Positions 11,065 to 20,351 of a stretch of DNA of 64,000 bases are shown here, one piece after another. Under the pieces are notes generated by a model. It was not told where the DNA came from. It did no database searches and was given only the letters and a program-made list of their open reading frames with translations. Source of the stretch: Novosphingobium sp. SG919 (GTDB taxonomy: Bacteria > Pseudomonadota > Alphaproteobacteria > Sphingomonadales > Sphingomonadaceae); NCBI RefSeq assembly GCF_012932495.1, contig NZ_JABCNG010000001.1:1488001-1552000 (forward strand), in the 5' to 3' direction. The translations under genes were made by a program, and so were the position numbers. Each line of letters opens with the position of its first letter. Within the stretch, counting starts at the first letter, position 1.

Positions 11065-12432
11065 ATGACGAGCCCAACAATTGTCTGGCTGCGCCGCGAT
11101 TTGCGCCTGCACGACCAGGCGGCCTTCGTGGCCGCGGCGGCAGCCGGCGGCCCCGTGATCCCCGTTTACGTGCTGGATGACGATAGCCCCAAGCATCGCC
11201 GCATGGGCGCGGCATCGCGCTGGTGGCTGCACCACAGCCTGCATGCGCTGGACCAGCAACTGCGCGCGATCGGGTCACGCCTGATCCTGCGGCGCGGGAA
11301 ATGCGATGCGGCGCTCGCCGCGATCCGCCGGGAAACCGGTGCGCGCGTGGTGCATGCCCTGCATCATTACGAACCGTGGTGGCGCATGGCCGAGCGTGCG
11401 GTGGGCAAGGCGTTCGACTTGCGGCTGCACCATGGCAATTTCCTGCTGCCGCCCGGCACCGTGCAGAACGGCAGCGGCCAGCCTTACAAGATTTATACGC
11501 CGTTCTGGCGTGCCAGCCTGCAGCAACTGCCGCCACCACCGCCGCAGCCCGCCCCGCGCCAGCTACCCGCCCCGGCATTCTGGCCAGCGAGCGACAATCT
11601 GGCCGATTGGCAGCTCTTGCCCACGAAGCCGGACTGGGCCGGTGGCATGCGCGAAACCTGGACGCCGGGCGAAGCTGGCGCGCAAGAGCGGCTCGACACC
11701 TTCGTTGGCCGTGCCGCGCGCTATGACCAACAGCGCAACCTGCCGTCATGTCCCGGCACGTCGATGCTTTCGCCGCACCTTCATTTCGGGGAGATTTCGC
11801 CGGCCACGGCCTGGCACGCGGTGGCCGATGCGGGCGGCAGCGTCGACGTGTTCCTGAGCGAACTGGGCTGGCGCGACTATGCCCAGAATCTGATCCTGCA
11901 ATGCCCGGACTATGGCATGCGCAACGGCCGCGAAGCGTTCGATGCCCTGCCATGGCGCCACGCGCCCAAGGATCTGGCCGCCTGGCAACAGGGGCGAACC
12001 GGCTATCCCATTGTCGATGCGGGCATGCGGCAGTTGTGGCATACCGGGTGGATGCACAACCGCGTGCGCATGATCGCGGCCAGTTTCCTGATCAAGCACC
12101 TACTGATCGACTGGCGCGTGGGCGAGCAGTGGTTCTGGGATACCCTGGTCGATGCCGATTACGGCGCCAATGCCACCAACTGGCAATGGGTGGCGGGCAG
12201 CGGGCTGGATGCCAACATGTTCGTGCGGATCATGGCGCCGCTGACGCAATCGGCCAAGTTCGATGCGGCGGCCTATATTCGCCAATGGGTGCCCGAACTG
12301 GCCGAACTGGATGATGCCGAGATTCATGATCCACAGCGCCGCCCTGGCGGATATCCGGGCAAGATCATCGATCACGCCCAGGCCCGTGCCCGCGCGCTGG
12401 CAGCCCATGGCAAGATGAAGGAACACGGCTGA
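11065..12432 (+). CDS. phrB: Deoxyribodipyrimidine photolyase
   Basis: A 455-residue class I CPD photolyase that uses blue light and reduced FAD to split pyrimidine dimers. The N-terminal alpha/beta antenna domain starts TIVWLRRDLRLHDQAAF. The FAD domain contains WRMAERAV, the core GYPIVDAGMRQLWHTGWMHNR and LLIDWRVGEQWFWDTLVDADYGANATNWQWVAG-type region, with Trp residues at the electron-relay positions. The end GYPGKIIDH is the usual FAD-side tail. The C-terminus is immediately followed by an inverted repeat. Confidence 0.95.
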   Translation: MTSPTIVWLRRDLRLHDQAAFVAAAAAGGPVIPVYVLDDDSPKHRRMGAASRWWLHHSLHALDQQLRAIGSRLILRRGKCDAALAAIRRETGARVVHALHHYEPWWRMAERAVGKAFDLRLHHGNFLLPPGTVQNGSGQPYKIYTPFWRASLQQLPPPPPQPAPRQLPAPAFWPASDNLADWQLLPTKPDWAGGMRETWTPGEAGAQERLDTFVGRAARYDQQRNLPSCPGTSMLSPHLHFGEISPATAWHAVADAGGSVDVFLSELGWRDYAQNLILQCPDYGMRNGREAFDALPWRHAPKDLAAWQQGRTGYPIVDAGMRQLWHTGWMHNRVRMIAASFLIKHLLIDWRVGEQWFWDTLVDADYGANATNWQWVAGSGLDANMFVRIMAPLTQSAKFDAAAYIRQWVPELAELDDAEIHDPQRRPGGYPGKIIDHAQARARALAAHGKMKEHG

Positions 12433-12465
12433 CGCAGCGGCTGGGCTGCTGCGTCAGCCGTGGTC
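12424..12465. terminator. Inverted repeat at the convergent phrB and PilZ gene ends
   Basis: Arms CACGGCTGACGCAGC and GCTGCGTCAGCCGTG (15 bp, exact) around the loop GGCTGGGCT. The phrB stop codon lies inside the left arm and the PilZ stop is three bases after the right one. There is no T-run, so it may be a convergent transcript stabiliser or a factor-dependent terminator instead of a classic intrinsic one. Confidence 0.6.
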
Positions 12466-12468
12466 GGG

Positions 12469-12819
12469 TCAGCGTTCCGGCACGCCTTCGTCGCCGCTGT
12501 AGCGTAGCAACAGGGCATCATGTTCACGCTGCGACAAGAGGTTGGCAAACGCGCAACCCACCAGCCCGGCGTGCCACCATACCACGTCAGCCTCGCGCGA
12601 TTCGAGGCCGGGGAGGGTGAGATAGACCTTGCTGCCTTGCGCGATGCGGGCCGGCGCGAGCGCGGAGAAGCCGGCAAGCGAAAGATCGAGCACCAGCGTC
12701 TGGACCGCCCGTGCGCCATGGCGGCGCAGCTTGGACGGAATGACGAGGCGTGAACGAGGAGCGCAGCGATCGTCGCTGGCGGCTGCTTCGTAGTTTTCCT
12801 GCCATTTGATAGTTGGCAT
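12469..12819 (-). CDS. PilZ-domain protein (c-di-GMP receptor candidate)
   Basis: A 116-residue single-domain protein. It has the PilZ fold pattern: an arginine-rich RCAPRSRLVIPSKLRR turn (RxxxR type) followed by LVLDLSLAGFSALAP, which supplies the D-x-S-x-x-G motif. Together these bind dimeric c-di-GMP. No output domain is fused, so it would act by protein contact. It lies about 2.6 kb from a diguanylate cyclase gene in this window. Start ATG at 12819 is the only good one. PilZ is a confident call, the partner is unknown. Confidence 0.85.
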   Translation of the reverse strand: MPTIKWQENYEAAASDDRCAPRSRLVIPSKLRRHGARAVQTLVLDLSLAGFSALAPARIAQGSKVYLTLPGLESREADVVWWHAGLVGCAFANLLSQREHDALLLRYSGDEGVPER

Positions 12820-12987
12820 CGGCCGTGACCCGCTGATCGATTCGACACGGCAACGGATCGCTGCCGTTGGCGAAGCATGAGCAAATTGGCTTACCAGCAG
12901 GTTAACGCCAGCGCGCCGATCCTAAGATTTCCTACGATGGCAATCTTTTACAAAACGCCGCATTGCACAATGCGAGTTTGGCATCGT

Positions 12988-13719
12988 TCAGGCCGGGGCG
13001 TCCACGCGCTCGCGATGCGGGCTGGCGAAATCCTCTGCCGCCAGCGCAGCGATGCGCGCGGCAACCGTTTCGGGCGGCTTGACGCTGGATGGATTTTCGC
13101 CGGGATAGGCCTTGGCCCGCATCTTGGTGCGCGTGGCACCGGGATCGACGATGGCCACGCGAATGCCGGAAATTGCCGCCACTTCCTGGGCATAGCTGGC
13201 CAGGAGATTGTCGAACGCGGCCTTGGTGGCGCCATAGGCCCCCCAATAGGCGCGCGGCTGCGCGCCGACGCTGCTGGTCAGCCCGATCACGCGGGCATCC
13301 TGGCTGCCCTTGAGCAGGGGATGGAATGCGCTGATCAGCGAATGCGTGGCCAGCACGTTGAGCGTGATGGCACGGCTGAAATCGCGCGGCTCGATCTGCC
13401 ACACCGGGGTGAGGGCGGGCAGCACGGCGGCGTTGATCACCAGGATATCGAGCGCGACCCAGCGTTCCGAAATTGCGGAAGCGAGGCGGGCCACGCCATC
13501 GGGTTCGGCCAGGTCCACCGGGGCGATGGTGGCATGGCCACCAGCCTGGAAGATTTCGTCTTCCACCTTTTCCAGCTCGGCCGCGTCACGCGCCACGAGC
13601 ACGACATGCGCGCCCGCAGCGGCCAGGGCCCGGGCCGTGGCCGCGCCGATCCCGCGACTGGCGCCAGTGACCAGCGCCACGCGCCCGGCGAGCGGGGCAT
13701 TTGCATCGGTGGCGGCCAC
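12988..13719 (-). CDS. Short-chain dehydrogenase/reductase
   Basis: A 243-residue classical SDR. The NAD(P) binding motif TGASRGIG is near residue 20 and is followed by a LVARDAAELEK strand that hints at NADP preference. The structural NAAVLP motif and the catalytic Ser-Tyr-Lys set (LTSSVGAQ, then YGATKAAF) are present. Substrate cannot be predicted, ketones or hydroxy-acyl chains being common. It starts two bases after the purF stop, so it is in the purF operon. Confidence 0.87.
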   Translation of the reverse strand: MAATDANAPLAGRVALVTGASRGIGAATARALAAAGAHVVLVARDAAELEKVEDEIFQAGGHATIAPVDLAEPDGVARLASAISERWVALDILVINAAVLPALTPVWQIEPRDFSRAITLNVLATHSLISAFHPLLKGSQDARVIGLTSSVGAQPRAYWGAYGATKAAFDNLLASYAQEVAAISGIRVAIVDPGATRTKMRAKAYPGENPSSVKPPETVAARIAALAAEDFASPHRERVDAPA

Positions 13720-13721
13720 GG

Positions 13722-15200
13722 TCAGGCGACCTTGGCCGGCTTGGCCTTGAGCTTGACCGGCGAACAGCCCGGATCGCGCTCGCCCAGGTCGGTCAGACGC
13801 GTGGGATAGTCACCGGTGAAGCAGGCATCGCAATATTGCGGGCAGGCGCTGCTGCGCTGCGCTTCGCCAACGGCGCGATAGAGCCCGTCGATCGACACGA
13901 ACGCGAGGCTGTCGGCCTGGATGAATTCGGCCATGGCGGCAATGTCCATCCGCGCGGCCAGCAGCTTCGACCGCTCGGGCGTGTCGACCCCATAGAAGCA
14001 CGAATGCTCGGTCGGCGGGCTAGCGACGCGGAAGTGCACTTCGCGGGCACCGGCCTCGCGCATCATCTGCACGATCTTGAGGCTGGTGGTGCCGCGCACG
14101 ATCGAATCGTCGATCAGCACGATGCGCTTGCCGGCCACCAGGGCGCGGTTGGCATTGTGCTTGCGCTTCACATCGGCGTGGCGCGCGCCGTCAGACGGCT
14201 GGATGAAGGTGCGGCCGACATAGTGCGAGCGGATGATGCCCAATTCGAACGGAATGCCCGATTGCTGGGCATAGCCGAGCGCGGCAGGCACGCCGCTGTC
14301 GGGCACGGGAATGACCAGATCGGCATCGGCCGGGTTTTCCAGCGCCAGTTGCATGCCGATGGCCTTGCGCACTTCATAGACCGAGCGGCCACCCAGGATG
14401 GAATCCGGGCGGCTGAAATAGACATGCTCGAAAATGCACGGGCGTTGCGGCGTATCACCGAACGGGCGGTGCGTCTGGATCGAACCGTCGAGCGCCACCT
14501 GGACGAGTTCGCCCGGCTCAACTTCGCGGACCATGTCGGCGCCAACCACGTCGAGCGCGACGCTTTCACTGGCAAAGATCACCGCATCGCCCAGCTTGCC
14601 CATGACCAGCGGACGGATGCCGAGCGGATCGCGGCATGCGATCATGCCTTCGGGCGTCATGCAGATCAGCGAATACGCGCCTTCGACCAGGCGCAGCGCA
14701 TCGACGAAGCGATCGAGCAGCGTGGGATAGCGGCTGGTGGCCACAAGGTGGATGATCACTTCGGTATCGGAAGTGGACTGGAAGATCGCCCCCTTCTGCA
14801 CCAGATCATGCTTGAGGAACATGGCGTTCGAGATGTTGCCGTTGTGCGCGATGGCAAAGCCGCCGGCCGCCAGATCGGCAAACAGCGGCTGCACGTTGCG
14901 CAGGCCCGAACCGCCCGTGGTGGAATAGCGCACGTGGCCTGCGGCCATCATGCCCGGCAGTTCGGCGATCGCCTGGCCGCTGGAAAAGTTCTGCGCGACA
15001 TGGCCAATGCCACGGCGGGAATAGAATTCCTGCCCGTCGAAGCTGGTGATGCCCACCGCTTCCTGGCCGCGATGCTGCAGGGCATGGAGCCCCAGCGCCG
15101 TTATCGCCGCCGCGTCGCGCGCGCCCAGCACGCCGAAAATGCCGCATTCCTCGCGCAGCTTGTCGCCGTCGCGGTCCTCGAAGGGGTTGGTGGTGATCAT
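13722..15200 (-). CDS. purF: Amidophosphoribosyltransferase
   Basis: A 492-residue enzyme that makes phosphoribosylamine from PRPP and glutamine, the first step of purine synthesis. The ATG at 15200 gives an 18-residue propeptide before the Cys19 nucleophile (REECGIFGV). Residues 19-250 are the Ntn glutaminase domain, the rest is the phosphoribosyltransferase domain with PRPP loop VLIDDSIVRGTTS. The C-terminal cysteine cluster CPQYCDACFTGDYP and an earlier SCFYGVD match the [4Fe-4S]-type PurF of Bacillus subtilis, in contrast to the iron-free E. coli enzyme. No cvpA precedes it here. Confidence 0.97.
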   Translation of the reverse strand: MITTNPFEDRDGDKLREECGIFGVLGARDAAAITALGLHALQHRGQEAVGITSFDGQEFYSRRGIGHVAQNFSSGQAIAELPGMMAAGHVRYSTTGGSGLRNVQPLFADLAAGGFAIAHNGNISNAMFLKHDLVQKGAIFQSTSDTEVIIHLVATSRYPTLLDRFVDALRLVEGAYSLICMTPEGMIACRDPLGIRPLVMGKLGDAVIFASESVALDVVGADMVREVEPGELVQVALDGSIQTHRPFGDTPQRPCIFEHVYFSRPDSILGGRSVYEVRKAIGMQLALENPADADLVIPVPDSGVPAALGYAQQSGIPFELGIIRSHYVGRTFIQPSDGARHADVKRKHNANRALVAGKRIVLIDDSIVRGTTSLKIVQMMREAGAREVHFRVASPPTEHSCFYGVDTPERSKLLAARMDIAAMAEFIQADSLAFVSIDGLYRAVGEAQRSSACPQYCDACFTGDYPTRLTDLGERDPGCSPVKLKAKPAKVA

Positions 15201-15228
15201 CTGTCTCGCAAGCGCTCGCGCCAAAGAC

Positions 15229-15242
15229 TCGCACCGGTGCGA
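15229..15242. promoter_or_regulatory. Perfect 14-bp palindrome upstream of purF
   Basis: TCGCACCGGTGCGA lies 29 bases upstream of the purF start codon, in the 277-base divergent region between purF and the diguanylate cyclase gene. Its position fits a promoter-proximal operator, but I know no regulator for it. It could be chance in GC-rich DNA. Confidence 0.3.
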
Positions 15243-15477
15243 AGTGCCCCGGCCGAGCAATGCGGCCCATGTGGCGACGTTTGCCGGTAAAGGCAAGGGC
15301 GCGCGCGGCAGGCTGCATGGGATGGCCGCCATTGAGCAAAAATTATCTCCTGCTGTCATATGCTTGGCATCACGCGGCGCTTACGGTGCAAGTGGTTTGA
15401 AAAATTTTACCATCAAAACGGCCGTAAGGGGCGGCTCTTAGCCCTGAATTAACCATTTGCTGGCCAATATATGCGCC

Positions 15478-17280
15478 ATGCAAACGACGGTTCCCCCCCG
15501 GCCACGCATGGCCATAACCCCGGCAGCTTCGCTGCGCGCCGCCATCGTGACGGGACTTGCCTTTTTCATCAGCGCCTTCGTTGCCGTGCACTACAGCCGG
15601 CTGAGCGGCGGTGTGGCCATGGTGTGGCTGGCCAATGCGATTCTCGCGGCGCGGCTTCATGCCCTGCCGGTGCGGTGTTGGCCCGCCACGATCCTGGCAT
15701 GCGCGGTGGCCGGGCTCATGTTGACCAGCCTGTTCGGGCTGGGCTGGCGGGCTGCGCCGTTCCTGACCGCGGCGAACCTGTTCGAAGGCGTGGCAGCGGC
15801 CGCAATCCTGCGCCGCATCACCCGGTCGCATTGGCCCGACGATACCGCCGAATGGATGGCCGGCTATAGCCTGGGCATTGGCCTGGCGGTGCCTCTGCTG
15901 GGCGCGGCGGTTTCGGCCATCACGCTCTCGCTGGTGGCGGGCTTGCCGCTGCGGGTCAATTTCGTCGATTGGCTGATCGGCCATTCGCTGGGCCTGCTGA
16001 TTTTCCTGCCCTGCGGCAGCCTGGTGTGCATGGCGTGGCAAACGCGCGAGCCATTGCTGCCCCAGGGCGCCGCCACGCGGGCCATGCTGCTGGCCGGGAC
16101 CATGGCCGTGCTGACGCTGGCGGTGTTCATGCAGACCGCGCGCCCGCTTCTCTTGTTTCCCTTGCTGCTGGTGGTGTTCGGCGGGATCTGGGCCAACGCT
16201 TTCGTTGCCCTGATGCTGCCGATGATCCTAGCGACCTTGGGCGGGCTGCTCACGCTTTACGGCCACGGCCCGATTGCCGACATGCAACCATCGCCCACCG
16301 ATCTCAACGTGCTGGCCGGCCGCTTGCAGTTCTTCCAGGTCTATCTTGGCGTCACCGTGCTGTGCGTGCTGCCGATCGTGGCCGAGCAGGAGCGCCGCCG
16401 CCGCCGGATGCGCGATCTGGCGCATAGTGAGGCCCGCTATCGCCTGCTTTCCGACCATGTCAGCGACGTGATCATCCACATGGCCCGCAGCGGCACGATC
16501 CGCTACGCCTCGCCGGCGATCACCCAATTGACCGGCCATGCGCCCGAACAGCTTTCCGGCGTGGATTTCCGCCAGATCGTGGTGGAAGAACATCGCGCCG
16601 CTGTTGCTGCAGCATGGAACGCGGGCGTGGCCAGCCCCGGTGAACCGGTGGCGGTGGAATATCTCAGTCTGCCGCTGGGCGGACCGAGCCGTTGGTTCGA
16701 AACCCACTTCCGCGCGGTGACCAACGAAACCGGCGATGTCGATGGCCTGGTTTGCGTCACGCGCGACATCGCCCAGCGCAAGCGCATCGAGGAAGACCTT
16801 TCGCGCGCCGCGCTGACCGATCCCCTAACGGGCATTCCCAACCGCCGTGCCTTTTTCGAAACGGCAGAGCGGGTGGGCGCCAGCGGCGTGCCATCGGCCC
16901 TGGCGGTGATCGACATCGACTATTTCAAGCTGGTCAACGATCGCCATGGCCATGCGGTGGGTGACCGGGTGCTGCGCGCCTTTGCCGAAACAGCCGTGGC
17001 GGCGGTGCGCTCCACCGATTTCGTGGCGCGCATCGGCGGCGAGGAATTCGCCGTCCTGCTGCCCGATACCGAACTGGTCCATGCCGAAAAAGTGTGCCAG
17101 CGCCTGGCCAAGGCGGTCAACGCCCTGGCGGTGGACACGCCGCAGGGCCAGGTGAAAATCACCATAAGCGCCGGCATCGCGGCGCTGGGCGCCCATCCCG
17201 ATGCCGCCCTGGCAGCGGCCGACAGCGCGCTGTATCGCGCCAAGGCCGAGGGCCGCGCCCGCCTGCGCGTGGCGGCCTGA
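15478..17280 (+). CDS. MASE1-PAS-GGDEF diguanylate cyclase
   Basis: A 600-residue membrane protein that should make c-di-GMP from two GTP. I prefer the ATG at 15478 to a TTG seven codons earlier. Residues about 20-300 form roughly eight membrane helices with the MASE1 pattern (MVWLANAILAARLHALP, FLTAANLFEG, WLIGHSLGLLIFLPC). Residues about 330-440 are a PAS domain ending YVTRDIAQ-like (VCVTRDIAQRKRIEEDL). The GGDEF domain begins DPLTGIPNRRAF. The active site is GGEEF at residues 520-524, and RSTD at 511-514 is a complete inhibitory I-site five residues before it, so product feedback is likely. No EAL domain is present. Confidence 0.92.
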   Translation: MQTTVPPRPRMAITPAASLRAAIVTGLAFFISAFVAVHYSRLSGGVAMVWLANAILAARLHALPVRCWPATILACAVAGLMLTSLFGLGWRAAPFLTAANLFEGVAAAAILRRITRSHWPDDTAEWMAGYSLGIGLAVPLLGAAVSAITLSLVAGLPLRVNFVDWLIGHSLGLLIFLPCGSLVCMAWQTREPLLPQGAATRAMLLAGTMAVLTLAVFMQTARPLLLFPLLLVVFGGIWANAFVALMLPMILATLGGLLTLYGHGPIADMQPSPTDLNVLAGRLQFFQVYLGVTVLCVLPIVAEQERRRRRMRDLAHSEARYRLLSDHVSDVIIHMARSGTIRYASPAITQLTGHAPEQLSGVDFRQIVVEEHRAAVAAAWNAGVASPGEPVAVEYLSLPLGGPSRWFETHFRAVTNETGDVDGLVCVTRDIAQRKRIEEDLSRAALTDPLTGIPNRRAFFETAERVGASGVPSALAVIDIDYFKLVNDRHGHAVGDRVLRAFAETAVAAVRSTDFVARIGGEEFAVLLPDTELVHAEKVCQRLAKAVNALAVDTPQGQVKITISAGIAALGAHPDAALAAADSALYRAKAEGRARLRVAA

Positions 17281-17425
17281 CGGGCTTGCGACAACCCGCG
17301 ATCGGGCGGGAACCGAACCGGCCGCGCGCGATTGGGCAGGGGCGTCTTGCCCTGCCGCGCCCGCCGTCCTAAAGCGTCGCGCGACAAATCGTTCGCCATT
17401 GCCCGTCCCGTTCCAGCGCGAAAGT

Positions 17426-18676
17426 GTGCCGCCTTTGATCCTCTCGCCATTCGAATGGACCATCGCCAAGCGTTACATGCTGCCGGGACGCGGGGAAGCG
17501 TTCATTGCCATGGTCGCCGGGATCAGCCTGGTCGCCGTGATGCTAGGCGTGGCTGCGCTGGTCATTGTCATGAGCGTAATGAACGGCTTTCGCGCCGAAC
17601 TGCTCGACAAGATCGTGGGCCTCAACGGCCATGCCGTGGTGCAGGCCTATGGCGGCCGGCTGGATGACTGGCAGGAAATCCTGGCCAAGCTGGAAAAGAC
17701 CCCTGGCGTCACCCGCGCATCGCCGCTGATCGAGCAGCCGCTGCTGGCCAGCTTCAACGGCCGGGTGGAAGCGATCCTGGTGCGCGGCAACACGCCCAAG
17801 GACATCAATCGCCTGGGCGACAAGCTCAAGGCTGGCAGGCTGGCGGCCTTGCAGCCGGGCAGCAACAACGTGGCGATCGGTTCGCGGCTGGCAGAAAGCC
17901 TGGGCGCGCAACTGGGCGATACGATCACGATCATCAACCCGGCCGGGCGCTCCACCCCGTTCGGCACCGTGCCGCGCCAGGTGGGCTATCGCGTGGCCGC
18001 GATCTTCGAGATCGGCGTCTATGACTATGACAACGCCTTCGTCGTCATGCCCATTCCCGACGCGCAGACGCTTTTGCTCACCGGCGATTCGATCGGCATG
18101 ATCGAAATCACCACGACCAATCCCGATACGGTGATGACCACGCTGGGCCCGCTGAAAAAGCAGCTGGAGGGCCGCGCGCAGATCACCGACTGGAAGACGC
18201 TCAACGCCAGCCTGTTCGAAGCCCTGGCGGTGGAACGCGTGGCGATGTTCGTGGTGCTGTCGATCATCGTGCTGGTGGCGGTGTTCAATATCCTTTCGTC
18301 GCTGATCATGCTGGTGCGCGCCAAGACGCGCGACATCGCGATCCTGCGCACGATGGGGGCCTCGCGCCGCAGCCTGCTGAAAATCTTCATGGCCATCGGC
18401 TTTGTCATCGGCGCGCTGGGCACGGCGGTGGGATTGCTGCTGGGCTTCGTGTTCCTCTATTTCCGCCAGCCTATTGTGCATCTGGTGGAAATCGTTACCG
18501 GGCAGAACCTGTGGGACCCTTCGATCCGCTTCCTCACCGAACTGCCCAGCCGCAGCGATCCGGTGGAAATCATCGTGATCGCGCTGATGGCCCTGGTGCT
18601 CAGCTTCCTGGCCACGCTCTATCCCGCGCTCAAGGCGGCAAGCACCGATCCTGTGCAGGTCTTGCGCTATGAGTGA
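17426..18676 (+). CDS. lolC: Lipoprotein-releasing ABC permease LolC/LolE-type
   Basis: A 416-residue inner-membrane permease of the Lol system, which pulls mature lipoproteins from the inner membrane for transport by LolA. The GTG at 17426 is chosen since the family starts just before [20 protein letters not shown]. One helix follows (residues about 25-50), a periplasmic domain spans about 50-270, and three helices end the protein. The end [19 protein letters not shown] is diagnostic. Only one such permease gene is here, so it may act as a homodimer (LolF-like), or a second copy may lie elsewhere. It overlaps lolD by eight bases. Confidence 0.93.
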   Translation: MPPLILSPFEWTIAKRYMLPGRGEAFIAMVAGISLVAVMLGVAALVIVMSVMNGFRAELLDKIVGLNGHAVVQAYGGRLDDWQEILAKLEKTPGVTRASPLIEQPLLASFNGRVEAILVRGNTPKDINRLGDKLKAGRLAALQPGSNNVAIGSRLAESLGAQLGDTITIINPAGRSTPFGTVPRQVGYRVAAIFEIGVYDYDNAFVVMPIPDAQTLLLTGDSIGMIEITTTNPDTVMTTLGPLKKQLEGRAQITDWKTLNASLFEALAVERVAMFVVLSIIVLVAVFNILSSLIMLVRAKTRDIAILRTMGASRRSLLKIFMAIGFVIGALGTAVGLLLGFVFLYFRQPIVHLVEIVTGQNLWDPSIRFLTELPSRSDPVEIIVIALMALVLSFLATLYPALKAASTDPVQVLRYE

Positions 18677-19343
18677 TCCTGTCGTCCGTTTGCGCAACTT
18701 GCGCCGCAGTTTTGAGCAGGGTGGCGTGCGCATCGACGTGCTGCGCGGCGTCAACCTCGATATCCGGCCTGGCGAGATCGTGGCCCTGCTCGGGCCGTCC
18801 GGCTCGGGCAAGTCCACCATGCTCCAGGCCGTGGGCCTGCTCGAAGGCGGGTTCGAAGGCATGATCGAGATTGCCGGCACCGATGCCGCCGCGCTCAATG
18901 GCGACGCGCGCACCGTGCTGCGGCGCGATCACCTGGGCTTCGTCTATCAGTTCCACCACCTGCTGCCCGATTTCAACGCCACCGAAAACGTGATCCTGCC
19001 GCAGCTGGTCTCGGGCAAGGGCGAGCGCGCCGCGCGCGAGCGGGCAACCGAACTGCTCACTGCGCTGGGGCTGGGCCATCGCCTGGATCACCGGCCCAGC
19101 CAGCTTTCGGGCGGAGAGCAGCAGCGGGTGGCCGTGGCGCGCGCGCTGGCCAATCGCCCCGCGCTGGTTCTCGCCGACGAGCCGACCGGCAACCTGGATG
19201 AAGCCACGGCCGATCGCGTGCTGGACGAGTTCCTCAAGCTGGTGCGCGGCGAAGGCAGCGCCGCGCTGGTGGCCACGCACAATGAACGCCTCGCCTTTCG
19301 CATGGACCGGGTGATGCGGTTGCACGAAGGTGTGCTGGAATAA
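18669..19343 (+). CDS. lolD: Lipoprotein-releasing ABC transporter ATPase
   Basis: A 224-residue ATPase that powers lipoprotein release. Walker A is GPSGSGKST at residues 42-50, the Q-loop is [14 protein letters not shown], the signature is [19 protein letters not shown] and Walker B is [12 protein letters not shown]. The [11 protein letters not shown] region is typical of LolD. Its ATG is inside the last codons of lolC (ATGAGTGA), so the two subunits are translated together. Confidence 0.97.
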   Translation: MSDPVVRLRNLRRSFEQGGVRIDVLRGVNLDIRPGEIVALLGPSGSGKSTMLQAVGLLEGGFEGMIEIAGTDAAALNGDARTVLRRDHLGFVYQFHHLLPDFNATENVILPQLVSGKGERAARERATELLTALGLGHRLDHRPSQLSGGEQQRVAVARALANRPALVLADEPTGNLDEATADRVLDEFLKLVRGEGSAALVATHNERLAFRMDRVMRLHEGVLE

Positions 19344-19429
19344 GCTCCGGTTCAGATGCGTCTTGCTTTCCTGCGGAAACCGACAAGGGCCATATGCGTT
19401 TGTCGGGGACCCAAGGAGGGTTTTATCAG

Positions 19430-19696
19430 ATGAATACCACGATCCGTGCCGAATCCCGCGATGGCGCACACGACTTCTGGAACGATCATGCCACGATCGT
19501 CACCCGTGAAGCCGCCGGCAGCGTCCTGCATGCGTTTGGCGTGCTGCATTCGGGAACCTTTGCCGAAATGGTCCGCCTGATGGGCCGCATGCCCGAAGCG
19601 GACCGCGCCGAACTGATCATCGAAAAGTCCGGCGATCGCCATTATGGCCCGGCCGAAGCGCTGCAATTGTTCAAGCGGGCTGATTTCCCGCTCTGA
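19430..19696 (+). CDS. Small protein of unknown function
   Basis: An 88-residue soluble protein with no recognisable motif. AAGGAGG with a ten-base spacer is an excellent ribosome binding site and fixes the ATG at 19430. The sequence opens MNTTIRAESRDGAHDFWND, has a central helical part (VLHAFGVLHSGTFAEMVRLM) and ends LQLFKRADFPL. No signal peptide, membrane helix or cysteine is seen. It lies 87 bases after lolD and 80 before the glutathione peroxidase gene on the same strand, and may be co-transcribed with the latter. Strong translation signals suggest it is expressed. Confidence 0.7.
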   Translation: MNTTIRAESRDGAHDFWNDHATIVTREAAGSVLHAFGVLHSGTFAEMVRLMGRMPEADRAELIIEKSGDRHYGPAEALQLFKRADFPL

Positions 19697-19776
19697 CGGC
19701 AGCAGCCTGCTAGCATTGATTTCGGGTGCCATTACGTGACAATACGGATGGCCGTGGACCGGCCCGGAGCAATGCC

Positions 19777-20277
19777 ATGACAGCGACGGATACAAGCCCG
19801 CAGACAATTGCCGATTTCGATGTGCGTCTGCCCAATGGCGAGCGTATCAGTTTGGCCGACCGGTTGGGCAAAGTCGTGCTGGTGGTGAACACCGCGTCCA
19901 AATGCGGTTTCACCCCGCAGTACGAAGGGCTGGAAGCGCTTTGGCGCAAGCACCGCGATGCCGGTTTGGAAATTCTTGCCTTTCCCTGCAACCAGTTCGG
20001 CGCGCAGGAGCCGGGCAGCGCGGAAGAAATCGAAAGCTTCTGCAAGGTCAACTTCGGCCTGAGTTTCCCCCTGATGGCCAAGGTGGACGTGAACGGCGAC
20101 CATGCCGAACCCCTTTTCGACTGGCTCAAGGCCGAGGCACCCGGCGTTCTGGGCACCAAGGCGATCAAGTGGAACTTCACCAAGTTCCTGATCGACCGCC
20201 AGGGCCATGTCGTGCGGCGCTATGCCCCATCGGACCGGCCGGAATCGCTTGAGGCGGATATCGTCGCGCTGCTTTAG
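19777..20277 (+). CDS. Glutathione peroxidase family thiol peroxidase
   Basis: A 166-residue peroxidase that reduces hydroperoxides. The ATG at 19777 has GGAG nine bases upstream. The catalytic set is complete: Cys43 in ASKCGFTPQY (cysteine, not selenocysteine), Gln73 in FPCNQFGAQEPG and Trp132 in KWNFTKFLID. A second cysteine at residue 71 and one at 89 could resolve the sulfenic acid, so thioredoxin could be the reductant, as in many cysteine GPx enzymes. No signal peptide, hence cytoplasmic. Confidence 0.92.
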   Translation: MTATDTSPQTIADFDVRLPNGERISLADRLGKVVLVVNTASKCGFTPQYEGLEALWRKHRDAGLEILAFPCNQFGAQEPGSAEEIESFCKVNFGLSFPLMAKVDVNGDHAEPLFDWLKAEAPGVLGTKAIKWNFTKFLIDRQGHVVRRYAPSDRPESLEADIVALL

Positions 20278-20351
20278 GTTCTGTTGGTTTCGGTTGTAAG
20301 TAACTGGACTTTTTGCCAAAACCCCCGGCAAGCAAAGATCAGGGGGCAATC

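Noticed and set aside
13701..15290. A 529-residue plus-strand frame over purF
   Set aside because: Antisense shadow of purF without a ribosome binding site or motif.
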